The translations under genes were made by a program, and so were the position numbers. A stretch of DNA of 64,000 nt, taken from assembly GCF_000600975.2 (NCBI RefSeq), contig NZ_KK088648.1, forward strand, positions 1 through 64,000, read 5' to 3'. Of this stretch, positions 47,777-58,693 are shown in pieces (within the stretch, counting starts at the first letter, position 1; every line of letters begins with the position of its first letter). The DNA is from Limimaricola hongkongensis DSM 17492. GTDB taxonomy: Bacteria > Pseudomonadota > Alphaproteobacteria > Rhodobacterales > Rhodobacteraceae. Under the pieces are notes generated by a model that had not been told where the DNA came from, searched no databases, and saw nothing but the letters and a program-made list of their open reading frames with translations.

Positions 47777-49192
47777 TTACCGGACCGCGTTCAAGAGCGT
47801 GTCCATCATCTCGTCGAGCGTGCGCATCACGGTCGCGTTGGCGGCATAGCTCTGTTCGATCAGCATCAGCTGCTGCAGCTCGTCGTCGATGTTCACGCCC
47901 TGCGCCGCCGCGCGGGTGGCCGCGACCGCGTCGCGCCCCGCCCCGAGCGTTTCGGCCCGGTCGCGGGCATCGTTGCGCAGGCCCTGCTGCTCGGCGAGCA
48001 GCGAGCCGGCGAAATCCGCCGCCGTCGCCTGCGTGCCAAGCCCGGCGGCGGCGTCGAAGCTCATCGGGTCGGAGAGCATCTGCGAAAACGCGTCGGCGAG
48101 ACCGCCATAGCCGGCCGGGCCGGGCTGGATGGCGCCGATGCCGTCCCGAAGCCGCCACGCGCCGCCACCCTGGTCCGCGCGCACCGCGGGGTTGATCTCG
48201 ATGCGCTGCGCGAGCCCGTCGATCTGCGCCGCGTCGAACCCCGCCCCCGCATCGGTGAACAGCCCCGGCTGACCGGCACCGACGCTGGGATCGGCATCCT
48301 CGAAGCCGCGCATCAACGCCCCGGCCATCTCGTCGAGCTGCCGCTGCATCCGCGGCAGGTCCGAGCCGAGCAGGTCGAGCCGCGCCGCGAGCCGCCCCTC
48401 CTGCGAGCCGCGCGCGCCGGGCGTGCCGGGCGTCACGTCGACGCCGTTGACCGACAGCGACGCGGCGGCGACGTCGAATTCAAGCTCATGCGCCGTGTCG
48501 TTCTCGACCAGCATCGCGCCGCCCGTGGTGGCGACCGAAATCCGCCCCTTGTCGTCGCGGCTGACCCGCAGGTCGAGCACCTCGGCCAAGCCGTCGAGCG
48601 TCTTCGACAGGCTGTCCTCGAGCCCGGCGCGGCGCTGGGTCGGGCCCGGCTCCTGGCTGATGCGGCGGTTCAGGTCGACGACCTCGCGCAGCGTGGCGTT
48701 GATTGTCCCGACATCGGACATCACCCCGGCGGCGGTCTGCTCGCGCACGCCTTCGAGCGCCGAGGCGGTTTCGCGCAGGCCGGAGGCAAGACCGGTCGCG
48801 GCGCGCAGCGCGTCCTGCTGGATCGCGGGTTCGGAGGGGTTGGAGGCGAGCGTGTCGAGCCCGACCTGAAGCGCCGAGAGCCGGTCCGACAGGTTGGTGC
48901 CGTCGCCGACCTGCCCGAGCGTCGCGGCATAGGTTTCGAGCGCGCCGGCGATGGCCTCCTGCCCGGCCACGCGCGAAATCTCGATCCGGTGCGACTGGTC
49001 GAGCCGGTCGTCGACGGCGCGCTGGATGCCCGACGCGGCGACGCCGCCGCCCGGCTGGCCGACCAGTGGCGCGGCGCGGCGCGCATAGCCTTCGCGCGTG
49101 GCGTTGGCGATGTTGCCGGAGGTGAGTTCGGCCCAGCTCTCCGCCGCGGCGAGCCCGCTGCGGGCGCTGGTGAAGGCGCTCGTGATGCTCAT
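47777..49192 (-). CDS. flgK: FlgK, hook-associated protein 1
   Basis: This 471-residue protein opens SITSAFTSARSGLAAAESWAEL and has TSGNIANATREGYARR, the rod/hook-type motif, and the C-terminal GVNIDDELQQLMLIEQSYAANATVM spread over residues 430-454 that is specific to FlgK. It links hook and filament. GGAG lies 9 bases before the ATG. Confidence 0.93.
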   Translation of the reverse strand: MSITSAFTSARSGLAAAESWAELTSGNIANATREGYARRAAPLVGQPGGGVAASGIQRAVDDRLDQSHRIEISRVAGQEAIAGALETYAATLGQVGDGTNLSDRLSALQVGLDTLASNPSEPAIQQDALRAATGLASGLRETASALEGVREQTAAGVMSDVGTINATLREVVDLNRRISQEPGPTQRRAGLEDSLSKTLDGLAEVLDLRVSRDDKGRISVATTGGAMLVENDTAHELEFDVAAASLSVNGVDVTPGTPGARGSQEGRLAARLDLLGSDLPRMQRQLDEMAGALMRGFEDADPSVGAGQPGLFTDAGAGFDAAQIDGLAQRIEINPAVRADQGGGAWRLRDGIGAIQPGPAGYGGLADAFSQMLSDPMSFDAAAGLGTQATAADFAGSLLAEQQGLRNDARDRAETLGAGRDAVAATRAAAQGVNIDDELQQLMLIEQSYAANATVMRTLDEMMDTLLNAVR

Positions 49193-49256
49193 TCTGATAT
49201 CTCCAAAAGCCGGGGGCGCGGCGCGTTCTGCAGCCGCCCTGCCCCCTTTGCCGCGA

Positions 49257-50564
49257 TCAACGCTTCAGGCGCATCGTCTCGTCGAGCATCTCGTCGACGG
49301 TTGTAACGATCTTGGCGTTCGAGGAATAGGCCCTCTGGGTGCTGATCAGCTCGGTCAGCTCCTGCGCGATCTCGACGTTGGAGCTTTCCAGCGCCCCCGC
49401 CGTCAGCGATCCCGCCGAGCCTTCGGCGGCCTGGTTCAGGCTGTATTTGCCCGAGCTGCGCGACAGCGCATAGGCGTTGCCGTCGGCCGCCAGCAGCCCG
49501 TCGGGATTGGCGACCTGCGCCAGCGGGATGTTGTAGAGCGGCTTGCGGCTTCCATTGTTGAACACGCCGTAGACATCGCCGCGCTCGTCGATCTCGGTGC
49601 GCACCAGAACGCCGCTCTCGGCCCCGTCCGACGCCATCTTGAGCGGCGAGTAATCGCCCGCGAACTGGGTCATGCCGCCATGCGTGTCCGGCTCGCCGAT
49701 CGCCACCTCGATGACCTGCGGCACGGCGCCGTTGTCGACGGTCAGCGTCGCGGTGCCGGTCGCCGGATCGAAGGCGAAGCCCGCCGGCGCCGTGGCGTTC
49801 GAAACCGGGTTCGAATAGAGCCGCGGCGCCCCGGCCAGCGGGCCGCTGTCGTGGAAATCCACCGTCACGTCGCCGTATTGCGTGCCATCCGCGTCGGCGA
49901 TGCTCAGCGTCCACTGGCTGGCCGTCGCGGTCGGCTGCCACGAGAACTGCATCCGCTCGGCCTCGCCCAGCGGCGAGAAATACTCCGCCGAGCTGAGAAA
50001 CGGCTCGCCCGGCGTGGCCAGGCCGGTCTGCTGGGCGGGGATGTTGCCGCTGACGGTCATCTCCTTGGTCGGCGAGCCGGTCTGCGACAGGCTGCCGAGA
50101 TTGACGGTCTTCAGATCGCCGAACTGGTTGCGGTCGACATTGCCGATCGAGGCGGTCTGGTCATAGGGAAACCCGGCGAGGTAATAGCCCGCCGCGTTGC
50201 GCAGGTCGCCGTTCTCATCGGGCAGGAACGAGCCCGCGCGGGTCAGGAAGAAGTTGCTTTCATTGGTCTCGTTGGGCTGGGCGCTGACCACGAAGAACCC
50301 CTGCCCGCCGATCGCCATGTCGGTGGCCGAATTGGTGGCGCGCACCGCGCCCTCGGTGCTGACATCGGCGCTCTGGAAGGCGCGCACCCCCGAAGGCGAG
50401 ATCCCGGCATTGTCGCTCAGCGTGCTGGTCGTCACCATCTGCACGAAGCTGCGCCGGTAGCCGTCGGTGTTGGCGTTGGCGATGTTCTCCGAAATCCGGC
50501 CCACCGCCGTGGAGTTCGCCCGCAGACCGCTCACACCGGTCTGCATCGCGTAGGAAATGCTCAT
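49257..50564 (-). CDS. flgE: FlgE, flagellar hook protein
   Basis: This 435-residue protein begins SISYAMQTGVSGLRANS, has ENIANANTDGYRR and, at the end, ESSNVEIAQELTELISTQRAYSSNAKIVTTVDEM over residues 395-428, the axial-protein C-terminal motif. The ATG 50564 follows AGGGCAG. It is the first gene of the long minus-strand block that runs to DUF1217. The scaffold gene flgD, usually beside flgE, is not present. Confidence 0.93.
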   Translation of the reverse strand: MSISYAMQTGVSGLRANSTAVGRISENIANANTDGYRRSFVQMVTTSTLSDNAGISPSGVRAFQSADVSTEGAVRATNSATDMAIGGQGFFVVSAQPNETNESNFFLTRAGSFLPDENGDLRNAAGYYLAGFPYDQTASIGNVDRNQFGDLKTVNLGSLSQTGSPTKEMTVSGNIPAQQTGLATPGEPFLSSAEYFSPLGEAERMQFSWQPTATASQWTLSIADADGTQYGDVTVDFHDSGPLAGAPRLYSNPVSNATAPAGFAFDPATGTATLTVDNGAVPQVIEVAIGEPDTHGGMTQFAGDYSPLKMASDGAESGVLVRTEIDERGDVYGVFNNGSRKPLYNIPLAQVANPDGLLAADGNAYALSRSSGKYSLNQAAEGSAGSLTAGALESSNVEIAQELTELISTQRAYSSNAKIVTTVDEMLDETMRLKR

Positions 50565-50681
50565 AGGTCTGCCCTTTTTTCTGGGGCAGCAGCGCGGCGC
50601 CTTCAGCATTCGACGAAAGGCTGAGGTGAGTGGGCCAAGCTTCTACCCAAAGGTATTGTTATGCACCTATAGGAGTGGTCG

Positions 50682-50695
50682 ATTGTGGCGACAAT
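50682..50695. repeat. Inverted repeat ATTGT-N4-ACAAT
   Basis: A perfect 5-bp inverted repeat around GGCG, about 120 bases upstream of the flgE start. It is a candidate operator or small hairpin. Confidence 0.4.
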
Positions 50696-50711
50696 GCGTC
50701 CCCTGGGGCAA

Positions 50712-50742
50712 ATTTCACCTTCTGTGAAATGGTTGCCATTTC
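50712..50742. promoter_or_regulatory. Two overlapping, mutually exclusive inverted repeats
   Basis: ATTTCAC-N5-GTGAAAT (50712-50730) and GAAATGG-N3-CCATTTC (50726-50742) are both perfect with 7-base arms and share GAAAT. In RNA only one hairpin could form at a time. As DNA, three alternating ATTTC/GAAAT half-sites could bind a dimeric regulator. They lie about 150-180 bases upstream of flgE. Confidence 0.55.
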
Positions 50743-51147
50743 GCATCTTGCCCAAGCGTCGCGAACGGCCCCGGCCCGCGCCGCATCACCCGAATAGCGG
50801 CGATGTCACGGCTTGAGGTTCCCGTCGCGCCAGAGGCCGGGCGATCGGGACAACGCATCCCGCGCGGCTGCCGCAATCGCGCGCCACCTGTATCCGAACT
50901 GCCATGGAAATCGACGGCGATGCGCCGGGTTTCGACAAGGTTCGATACCACCCGGCCCGCATGGACCGGATAGGTCAATTTCGAGCACCGCTCCGGGGAC
51001 AGGCCGCGATCGCGGCGCTTCGGGGCGCAGAGCGATGACATTATATGCCACCGGTCGGTGCGTGGTTCACGAGTGGCCCGGTGGCGGCCCCTGTCTTTTC
51101 GTCACCGGGATGTCTGCCCTGTCCGCACCGTTGCCGGCAGCAGATGT

Positions 51148-51348
51148 TCAGTCGTCGTCGTCATCCCCGACGAATCCATCGGTCGACAGCACTGGGTCGC
51201 CGCCCGGCCGGTAATCGGCGCGGTCTTCGTCATTCAGCCGGCTGGTGGCATCCGGGGCGTCCCCGGTGATGCGCGTGTCCATCGGTGCATTGCACGCGGC
51301 GAGCAACAGGGCGGCCAGCGCGGCGGGGGCGAATGTCCTGATCTGCAT
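51148..51348 (-). CDS. Small acidic lipoprotein
   Basis: This 66-residue protein has a lipoprotein signal with lipobox LLAAC (Cys20), then a short acidic, probably disordered domain ending in five Asp. AAGGA at 7 bases upstream of the ATG supports the start. No family recognised. It is divergent from the membrane protein at 51492, with a 16-bp palindrome between them. Confidence 0.7.
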   Translation of the reverse strand: MQIRTFAPAALAALLLAACNAPMDTRITGDAPDATSRLNDEDRADYRPGGDPVLSTDGFVGDDDDD

Positions 51349-51392
51349 GTCTGATCCTTTCGGTGTTGCGATATCCGGCCCAACGCCGCCCG

Positions 51393-51408
51393 AACGAACC
51401 GGTTCGTT
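51393..51408. promoter_or_regulatory. 16-bp perfect palindrome, candidate operator
   Basis: AACGAACCGGTTCGTT lies between the divergent lipoprotein and membrane protein genes, 45 bases from the lipoprotein ATG. Its size and symmetry suit a dimeric repressor such as a TetR or MarR protein. Confidence 0.5.
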
Positions 51409-51491
51409 TCCGCATCGCCCCCCTGCTCTGGACCGGCCCGGCCCGGCATGGCAGCTTGGCCGCTTCACGGGCGAGGCCGGGGGTGAACGGG

Positions 51492-52202
51492 ATGATCGCA
51501 TTGCCATGGGGGTTGGGCCGGCTCGACCGCAGGTTGCTGCTCGGCTTCGTCGCGCTCGATCTCGTGCTGCTCGCGGTCGGGGTGAGATACGGGATCGCTG
51601 TGGCGCGCGACCCGTCGGCGCATTGGCCGGATCTTTTGCAGTTCGACCATGACTGGGGCCTCGCGGAGATGGCGAATTACCTCAAATGGTCGATCGCCGC
51701 CGTGGCGCTGCTGTTGGCGTGGCGCCGCGAACGGGCGGTGCTGCCCGCCGCCATCGCGCTGACCCTGTGCGTGGCGGTGCTCGACGATGCCGGGCGGCTG
51801 CATGAACGCGGCGGCGTCATCCTCGCGCTGGCCTCGGGGCTTCATGCGCGGATCGGCAGCCTTGCCTTCCAGCTGGGCGAACTGGCCGTCTGGGCCGGTC
51901 TGGGGCTGGCCTGCGCGGCGCCGATCTGGATCGGCTGGCGCCGCGCGGGTGCGACGCTGCGCCGGCGCGCGATCGGGCTCGGGGCGTGTTTCGCGGGCGT
52001 GGTGCTCTGCGCCGTGGGCATCGACACGCTGCATGTGCTGGCCGGGCTGGCCTGGCCGGACAGGCCGGTTCTGGGCGGGCTGTTCATGATCGCCGAGGGC
52101 GGCGGCGAGAACCTGTTCCTCAGCCTGCTGGTGGCGCAGGCGGTGGGCAGCTTCGGGCGCGGCGGCCCCGGTCTCAGCGCGCCAGAACCAGCTCGGCCCT
52201 GA
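51492..52202 (+). CDS. Membrane protein of unknown function
   Basis: This 236-residue protein has about six membrane helices connected by short loops, and conserved-looking acidic residues in the membrane part (VAVLDDAGRLHERGG, EGGGENLFL). No family recognised. ATG 51492 is the best start; GTG 51483 in frame would add three residues. Its 3' end overlaps the kinase gene on the other strand by 29 bases. Confidence 0.7.
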   Translation: MIALPWGLGRLDRRLLLGFVALDLVLLAVGVRYGIAVARDPSAHWPDLLQFDHDWGLAEMANYLKWSIAAVALLLAWRRERAVLPAAIALTLCVAVLDDAGRLHERGGVILALASGLHARIGSLAFQLGELAVWAGLGLACAAPIWIGWRRAGATLRRRAIGLGACFAGVVLCAVGIDTLHVLAGLAWPDRPVLGGLFMIAEGGGENLFLSLLVAQAVGSFGRGGPGLSAPEPARP

Positions 52203-53487
52203 GCCCGCCCAGCCTGCCGCTGTCGCCCAGATGCAGCGCGCCGCCATGCGCATGCGCGATATCCGCCACGATGGCGAGCCCGAGCCCGACGCCGGTGCCG
52301 CGATCCTGGTTGCGCGCCGGATCGAGCCGGGTGAAGGGCCGCATCGCCTCTTCGCGCCGCGCCTCGGGAATGCCCGGCCCGTCATCCTCGACCAGAAGCC
52401 GCAGGCTGCGCCGCGACACGATCAGCGTGACCTCGCATCGATGCCCGTAGCGCAGCGCGTTGCCGATCAGGTTTTCAAGCGCGCGGCGCAGCGCCGTGGG
52501 GCGCAGCGGCATCGGTTCGGAGGGGCCTTGCACCGGCAGCAGCTTCACCGCCTGCCCGGTCCGACGCGCATCCTCGACCACCCGCGCGACCAGCGCGGCG
52601 GGGTCGACGCGCTCGACCTCGTCACCGGCATCGCCGCGGGCAAAATCGAGAAACGCGTCGAGCAGGCGGCGCATTTCGTCCACGTCGCCCACCAGCGGCG
52701 CGGCCTCTTCCTCGGGCAGCATCGACAGGCCGAGCCTGAGCCGGGTCAGCGGCGTGCGCAGGTCATGGCTGATCCCCGACAGCATCATCCGCCGTGCCTG
52801 GCTCTGCCGCTCGATCCGGTTGCGCATGTCGACGAACGCCATGCCCGCGGCCCGCACCTCAGATGCGCCGCCCGCCTTGTAGGGCACGATGCGCCCCTTG
52901 CCATAGGCGGCGGCGGCGGCGGCCAGGCGGGTGATGGGCCGCAGCTGGTTGCGCAAGAAGAGATAGGAGACCGTGCTCATCAGCGCGCCCAGCACCACGA
53001 TCAGCACGATCAGCTGGTGCGGGTTGCTGGCCGAAACGCGCCGCCGCCCGAAACCGAGCGACAGCGGGCCGTGATCGGTGCCGATCCAGACCGTGACCTG
53101 CCGGCCGAGGGTTTCGACCGCCTGCACCCGGTCGAGCCCCTCGCGCAGCGTCGCCACGACCTGCCGCCCCGACAGATCCCACCGGCGCACCGAATCGCCC
53201 GCAACCGGCGGCGGCGCAAAGCGCGTCTCAAGCTCCAGCGGCCCGCCCAGCCGGGCGGCGGCGGCCGCGGCGGCGGCGCGGTCGGGGGCGGCATCGACGG
53301 TTTCGGCCACGTAGCGCAGGTCGATCAGCACCGACCTTGTCATCTGTTGCGTGACGCCTTCGTAATGGCGCTGCACGAAGCTGATCGAGATCACCAGTTG
53401 CAGCGTGACCACCGGCAGCAACAGGATCAGCGCGGCGCGGCCCTGCAGCCCGCGCGGCATCCATCGTTTGAGCCAATCGAAGGTCAT
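52174..53487 (-). CDS. EnvZ-like sensor histidine kinase
   Basis: This 437-residue membrane kinase has a membrane helix near 17-38, a periplasmic sensor of about 120 residues, a second helix near 160-178, a HAMP linker, and an HisKA domain with His241 in SGISHDLRTPLTRLRL, the form seen in EnvZ. The HATPase domain has N-box ENLIGNALRYG, G1 EDDGPGIP and G2 GTGVGLGLAI. EnvZ partners OmpR; here no response regulator is adjacent, so it either uses a regulator encoded elsewhere or is an orphan. The signal is unknown. Confidence 0.88.
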   Translation of the reverse strand: MTFDWLKRWMPRGLQGRAALILLLPVVTLQLVISISFVQRHYEGVTQQMTRSVLIDLRYVAETVDAAPDRAAAAAAAARLGGPLELETRFAPPPVAGDSVRRWDLSGRQVVATLREGLDRVQAVETLGRQVTVWIGTDHGPLSLGFGRRRVSASNPHQLIVLIVVLGALMSTVSYLFLRNQLRPITRLAAAAAAYGKGRIVPYKAGGASEVRAAGMAFVDMRNRIERQSQARRMMLSGISHDLRTPLTRLRLGLSMLPEEEAAPLVGDVDEMRRLLDAFLDFARGDAGDEVERVDPAALVARVVEDARRTGQAVKLLPVQGPSEPMPLRPTALRRALENLIGNALRYGHRCEVTLIVSRRSLRLLVEDDGPGIPEARREEAMRPFTRLDPARNQDRGTGVGLGLAIVADIAHAHGGALHLGDSGRLGGLRAELVLAR

Positions 53488-53523
53488 GGCGCAGGCTAGC
53501 GACCCGAACCGGAAAGGAAAAGC

Positions 53524-54405
53524 ATGTCCGAGGACACGCGCGAACGCTTTGAGCCCTCATTGGTGCGGCTGCGCGCTCCGAATCCGTCGCCAATGACCGG
53601 GCCGGGCACCAACAGCTATCTTCTGGGGCGCGACAGGCTGTGCGTGATCGATCCCGGCCCGGACCAGCCGGAGCATCTCGCGGCGCTGCTTTCGGCGATC
53701 GATGGCCGCCCGGTCGAGGCGATTCTCGTGACGCATGCGCATCGCGACCACTCCGCCCTCGCCCCGGCGCTCGCCGCTGCGACCGGCGCGCCGGTCTGCG
53801 GCTTCGGCCCCGCCGAAGCCGGGCGCAGCGCGCTGATGCGGCGGCTGGCCGGGGCCGGAATCGGCGGCGGCGAAGGGCTCGACGGCGCGTTCCGGCCCGA
53901 CCGGCGGCTGTGCGACGGCGATCGGGTCGCGCCGGGCGGCACGCCGGTGGTGGCGCTGCACATGCCGGGCCACATGGCCGGGCACCTGTGTTTCGCGTGG
54001 CGCGGCGCGGTGTTTTCGGGCGATCTGGTGATGGGCTGGTCGAGCACGCTGATCTCGCCCCCCGACGGCGATCTCGCCGCCTTTCGCCGCTCCTGCGCGC
54101 GGCTGCGCGCGTTGCGTCCGCGCAGGCTCTATCCCGGGCATGGCGCGCCGGTCGACCTGCCCCGCGCCCGCATCGACGCGCTCGTGGCCCACCGCGCCGG
54201 GCGCGAGGCGCAGATCCGCGCGGCCCTTGCCCACGGGCCCGCCGATGCGGGCGCGATCACGGCGCGCCTCTATGCCGATGTCGCCCCGGCGCTGCATCCG
54301 GCGGCACGGCGCAACGTCCTCGCGCACCTGCTTGATCTCATGGAGCGAAACCTCGTCACCGCCGAAACCACCCGGCTCGCGGAGGCGCGATTCCGGCTGA
54401 CGTGA
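53524..54405 (+). CDS. MBL-fold metallo-hydrolase (LACTB2-like)
   Basis: This 293-residue protein has the zinc-binding motif THAHRDH (residues 70-76), then HMPGHMAGHLCF, SGDLVMGW and a final YPGHGAP histidine. A C-terminal winged-helix region (about 220-293) is typical of the LACTB2/beta-lactamase-like group, some of which are RNases and others thioesterases. The substrate cannot be given. AAAGGAAAAGC precedes the ATG. Confidence 0.85.
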   Translation: MSEDTRERFEPSLVRLRAPNPSPMTGPGTNSYLLGRDRLCVIDPGPDQPEHLAALLSAIDGRPVEAILVTHAHRDHSALAPALAAATGAPVCGFGPAEAGRSALMRRLAGAGIGGGEGLDGAFRPDRRLCDGDRVAPGGTPVVALHMPGHMAGHLCFAWRGAVFSGDLVMGWSSTLISPPDGDLAAFRRSCARLRALRPRRLYPGHGAPVDLPRARIDALVAHRAGREAQIRAALAHGPADAGAITARLYADVAPALHPAARRNVLAHLLDLMERNLVTAETTRLAEARFRLT

Positions 54406-54435
54406 GGTGAGGTGCATTTTTTCCCGAAAGGGCTC

Positions 54436-54464
54436 TGGACACTCCCGATCCGATAACTGTATAT
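54436..54464 (+). promoter_or_regulatory. Putative promoter of tRNA-Asn
   Basis: TGGACA (54436-54441) and GTATAT (54459-54464) are 17 bases apart and end 11 bases before the mature tRNA. Confidence 0.45.
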
Positions 54465-54475
54465 CGCCCACATGT

Positions 54476-54550
54476 TCCGGCGTAGCTCAGCGGTAGAGCA
54501 GTTGACTGTTAATCAATTGGTCGTAGGTTCGATCCCTACCGCCGGAGCCA
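54476..54550 (+). tRNA. tRNA-Asn (anticodon GTT), CCA encoded
   Basis: A complete cloverleaf: acceptor TCCGGCG/CGCCGGA, D arm GCTC/GAGC, anticodon arm GTTGA/TCAAT with loop CTGTTAA (anticodon GTT at 54508-54510), T arm GTAGG-TTCGATC-CCTAC, discriminator G and encoded CCA. No att-site duplication is visible next to it. Confidence 0.97.
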
Positions 54551-54579
54551 ACCACCTCTAGATGGTTGGAAATAGACGG

Positions 54580-54605
54580 AAAAGCGCTCCTTCGGGGGCG
54601 CTTTT
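54580..54605 (+). terminator. Terminator after tRNA-Asn (TTCG tetraloop)
   Basis: An 11-bp stem (AAAAGCGCTCC with GGGGCGCTTTT, one G-T pair) with a TTCG tetraloop and T-run, 30 bases past the tRNA. Confidence 0.9.
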
Positions 54606-54712
54606 CGCGTTTCGGACACAGGCTTTGGTACATCGGCGGTAGATGAGTGGCCCTTCAGGCCGCCACCTCCCCCAAGACGAGCCCCTGCAACCCAAATATC
54701 ACCCCATCCTTG

Positions 54713-54730
54713 ATAATGAATATTCATTAT
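54713..54730. promoter_or_regulatory. 18-bp palindromic operator upstream of the TetR gene
   Basis: ATAATGAATATTCATTAT is perfectly symmetric and lies 34 bases upstream of the regulator ATG. A TTGATA (54710-54715) overlaps it. It fits autoregulation by the TetR protein encoded next. It is the most AT-rich spot in this part of the window. Confidence 0.65.
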
Positions 54731-54763
54731 TTTACGTGTCCCTCATCAGGCAACGGGGACGAC

Positions 54764-55339
54764 ATGCACAGATCCAGCAAGGACCGAACCAGGCAGAAAC
54801 TCCAAGACGCGGTCGTGGCCGAGGCGGTCGAGAACGGCATTGCCGCGGTCAGCATCGCGGGCATCGTCAAGCGCGCCAAGGTCTCGGCGGGCACCGTCTA
54901 CGTGCATTTCGAAAACAAGGACGACATGCTGCGGCAGGTCTACCTGCAGCTCAAGGCGGACTTCCACGGCTGCCTGACCAGGCATCGCGACGAGGCCGAT
55001 ACCGCGAAGATGGTGCGCCATCTGTGGTTCGACATGTTCGATTTCGTCCGGGACCGGCCGCAGGATTTCCTGTTTCTCGACTATGCCCACGCCGCAAAGC
55101 TCCTGCCCCCCCGAGAACAGGCCATCGCCGACGAATACGCCGAAGACATCGCGGCGCTGCTGCGGCGCGGTGTCGATGACGGCACGCTCGCCCCGATGCA
55201 GGACGGGCTCTTGTCGCTTCTGCTCGTGGCGCCCGCCATGCAGCTGGCCCGCGGGGCGGTGCTGGCCGGGCGCCCGATCCCGCCCGAGCTGATTTCCCAG
55301 GCCTTCGACCGGGTCTGGCTTTCCATCGCCAACCCATGA
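54764..55339 (+). CDS. TetR/AcrR-family transcriptional regulator
   Basis: This 191-residue regulator has an N-terminal helix-turn-helix (VSIAGIVKRAKVSAGTVYVHFENKDDML, residues about 30-57) and an all-helical ligand domain. ATG 54764 is preferred, as the longer frame runs through the operator. It precedes a short-chain dehydrogenase gene by 16 bases and probably controls it and itself through the 18-bp palindrome. Confidence 0.88.
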   Translation: MHRSSKDRTRQKLQDAVVAEAVENGIAAVSIAGIVKRAKVSAGTVYVHFENKDDMLRQVYLQLKADFHGCLTRHRDEADTAKMVRHLWFDMFDFVRDRPQDFLFLDYAHAAKLLPPREQAIADEYAEDIAALLRRGVDDGTLAPMQDGLLSLLLVAPAMQLARGAVLAGRPIPPELISQAFDRVWLSIANP

Positions 55340-55355
55340 TCACAGGACACGAACC

Positions 55356-56210
55356 ATGAAGAAAGTCATTCTCGTCACCGGGACCTCCACCGGCCTCGGC
55401 CTGGCCATCGCCGTGCAGGCCGCGCAAGCCGGGCACATCGTCTATGCCACGATGCGCAACACCGAAAAACGTGGCCAGCTCGACGAGGCGGCCCGCGCGG
55501 CTGGCGCGGCGCTCGAGGTGCTGCAGCTCGACGTGCAGGACACGGCCTCCGTCGCGGCGGCGGTCGAAACCGTCATGACCCGGCAGGGCCGCATCGACGT
55601 TCTCGTCAACAATGCGGGGATGGGCTATGTGCGCAGCCTCGAACAGGCCGACGAGGCCGACATCCGGACGATCCTCGACATCAACCTGATGGGGGTCATC
55701 CGCTGCACCAAGGCCGTGATGCCGCACATGCGCATGGCGCGCGCCGGTCACGTGATCAACATCACCTCGGTCGGCGGCCTGGTCGGGCAGCCCTTCAACG
55801 AGGTGTATTGCGCCGCGAAATTCGCGGTCGAGGGGCTGACCGAAGCCATGGCCAGCTACATCACACCGACCTTCGGCATCAACTTCACCGCGATCGAACC
55901 GGGCGGCATCGCGTCCGAATTCGTCAACACGGTGCTGAACCAGATGGCCGAAACCGGCGGCATGCTGGAGGATGAATACCTGCCGGCTCTCAACACCTAC
56001 ATCTCGGGCGCGCAGTCCCGGCAGGGCTATGGTGCGTCGCAGACGGCCGATGAAGTGGCCGAGGTCGTGATCGAGGTGCTCACTGCCGCGGAACCGCCGC
56101 TGCGCAGGCGGACCTCGGAATGGTCCGAAGACTTCACCAGGCTGAAGACCGGGCTGGACCCGGATGGCCGCAAGCAGCAGCAGCAGGTGATCGCGCAGCT
56201 CCTGACGTGA
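55356..56210 (+). CDS. Short-chain dehydrogenase/reductase (SDR)
   Basis: This 284-residue classical SDR has the NAD(P)-binding GTSTGLG (residues 9-15), NNAG, a catalytic Ser in INITSVGG, and Tyr151-x-x-x-Lys155 (YCAAK). The short tail after residue 230 (RRRTSEWSEDF) resembles SDRs of the oxidoreductase group near TetR genes. The substrate is unknown. It is in an apparent two-gene operon with the TetR regulator. Confidence 0.88.
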   Translation: MKKVILVTGTSTGLGLAIAVQAAQAGHIVYATMRNTEKRGQLDEAARAAGAALEVLQLDVQDTASVAAAVETVMTRQGRIDVLVNNAGMGYVRSLEQADEADIRTILDINLMGVIRCTKAVMPHMRMARAGHVINITSVGGLVGQPFNEVYCAAKFAVEGLTEAMASYITPTFGINFTAIEPGGIASEFVNTVLNQMAETGGMLEDEYLPALNTYISGAQSRQGYGASQTADEVAEVVIEVLTAAEPPLRRRTSEWSEDFTRLKTGLDPDGRKQQQQVIAQLLT

Positions 56211-56342
56211 TCCCCCTGCCCGGACGGTGCCACCCGTCCGGGCAGTCGCCCGGCGGTGCCCCTGCCTGTCCGGCGCCGCGCCACCCTTTTGCCCGTCGCC
56301 CCGCAGGCGTATGAGGGGCCGGCAGGAGATGAAAGGACCACC

Positions 56343-58685
<2,343 letters not shown>

Positions 58686-58693
58686 AATGTCGT

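Larger units (their letters stand above)
50565..51147. other. Gene-free region upstream of flgE
   Basis: These 583 bases hold no gene that can be supported. Near flgE are the inverted repeats 50682-50695 and 50712-50742. A consensus -10 (TATAAT, minus strand, 51040-51045) has no matching -35. Two minus-strand frames (50715-51041 and 50806-51051) overlap one another and lack a good ribosome site or a recognisable motif. Confidence 0.5.

Noticed and set aside
50715..51051. Two overlapping small minus-strand frames upstream of flgE
   Set aside because: Basic, low-information sequences without family, signal or ribosome site; they compete with each other and one crosses the inverted repeats.
54476..54610. 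tRNA-Asn as an integration site of a mobile element
   Set aside because: No integrase, no repeated tRNA 3' end and no change in gene content is visible downstream.
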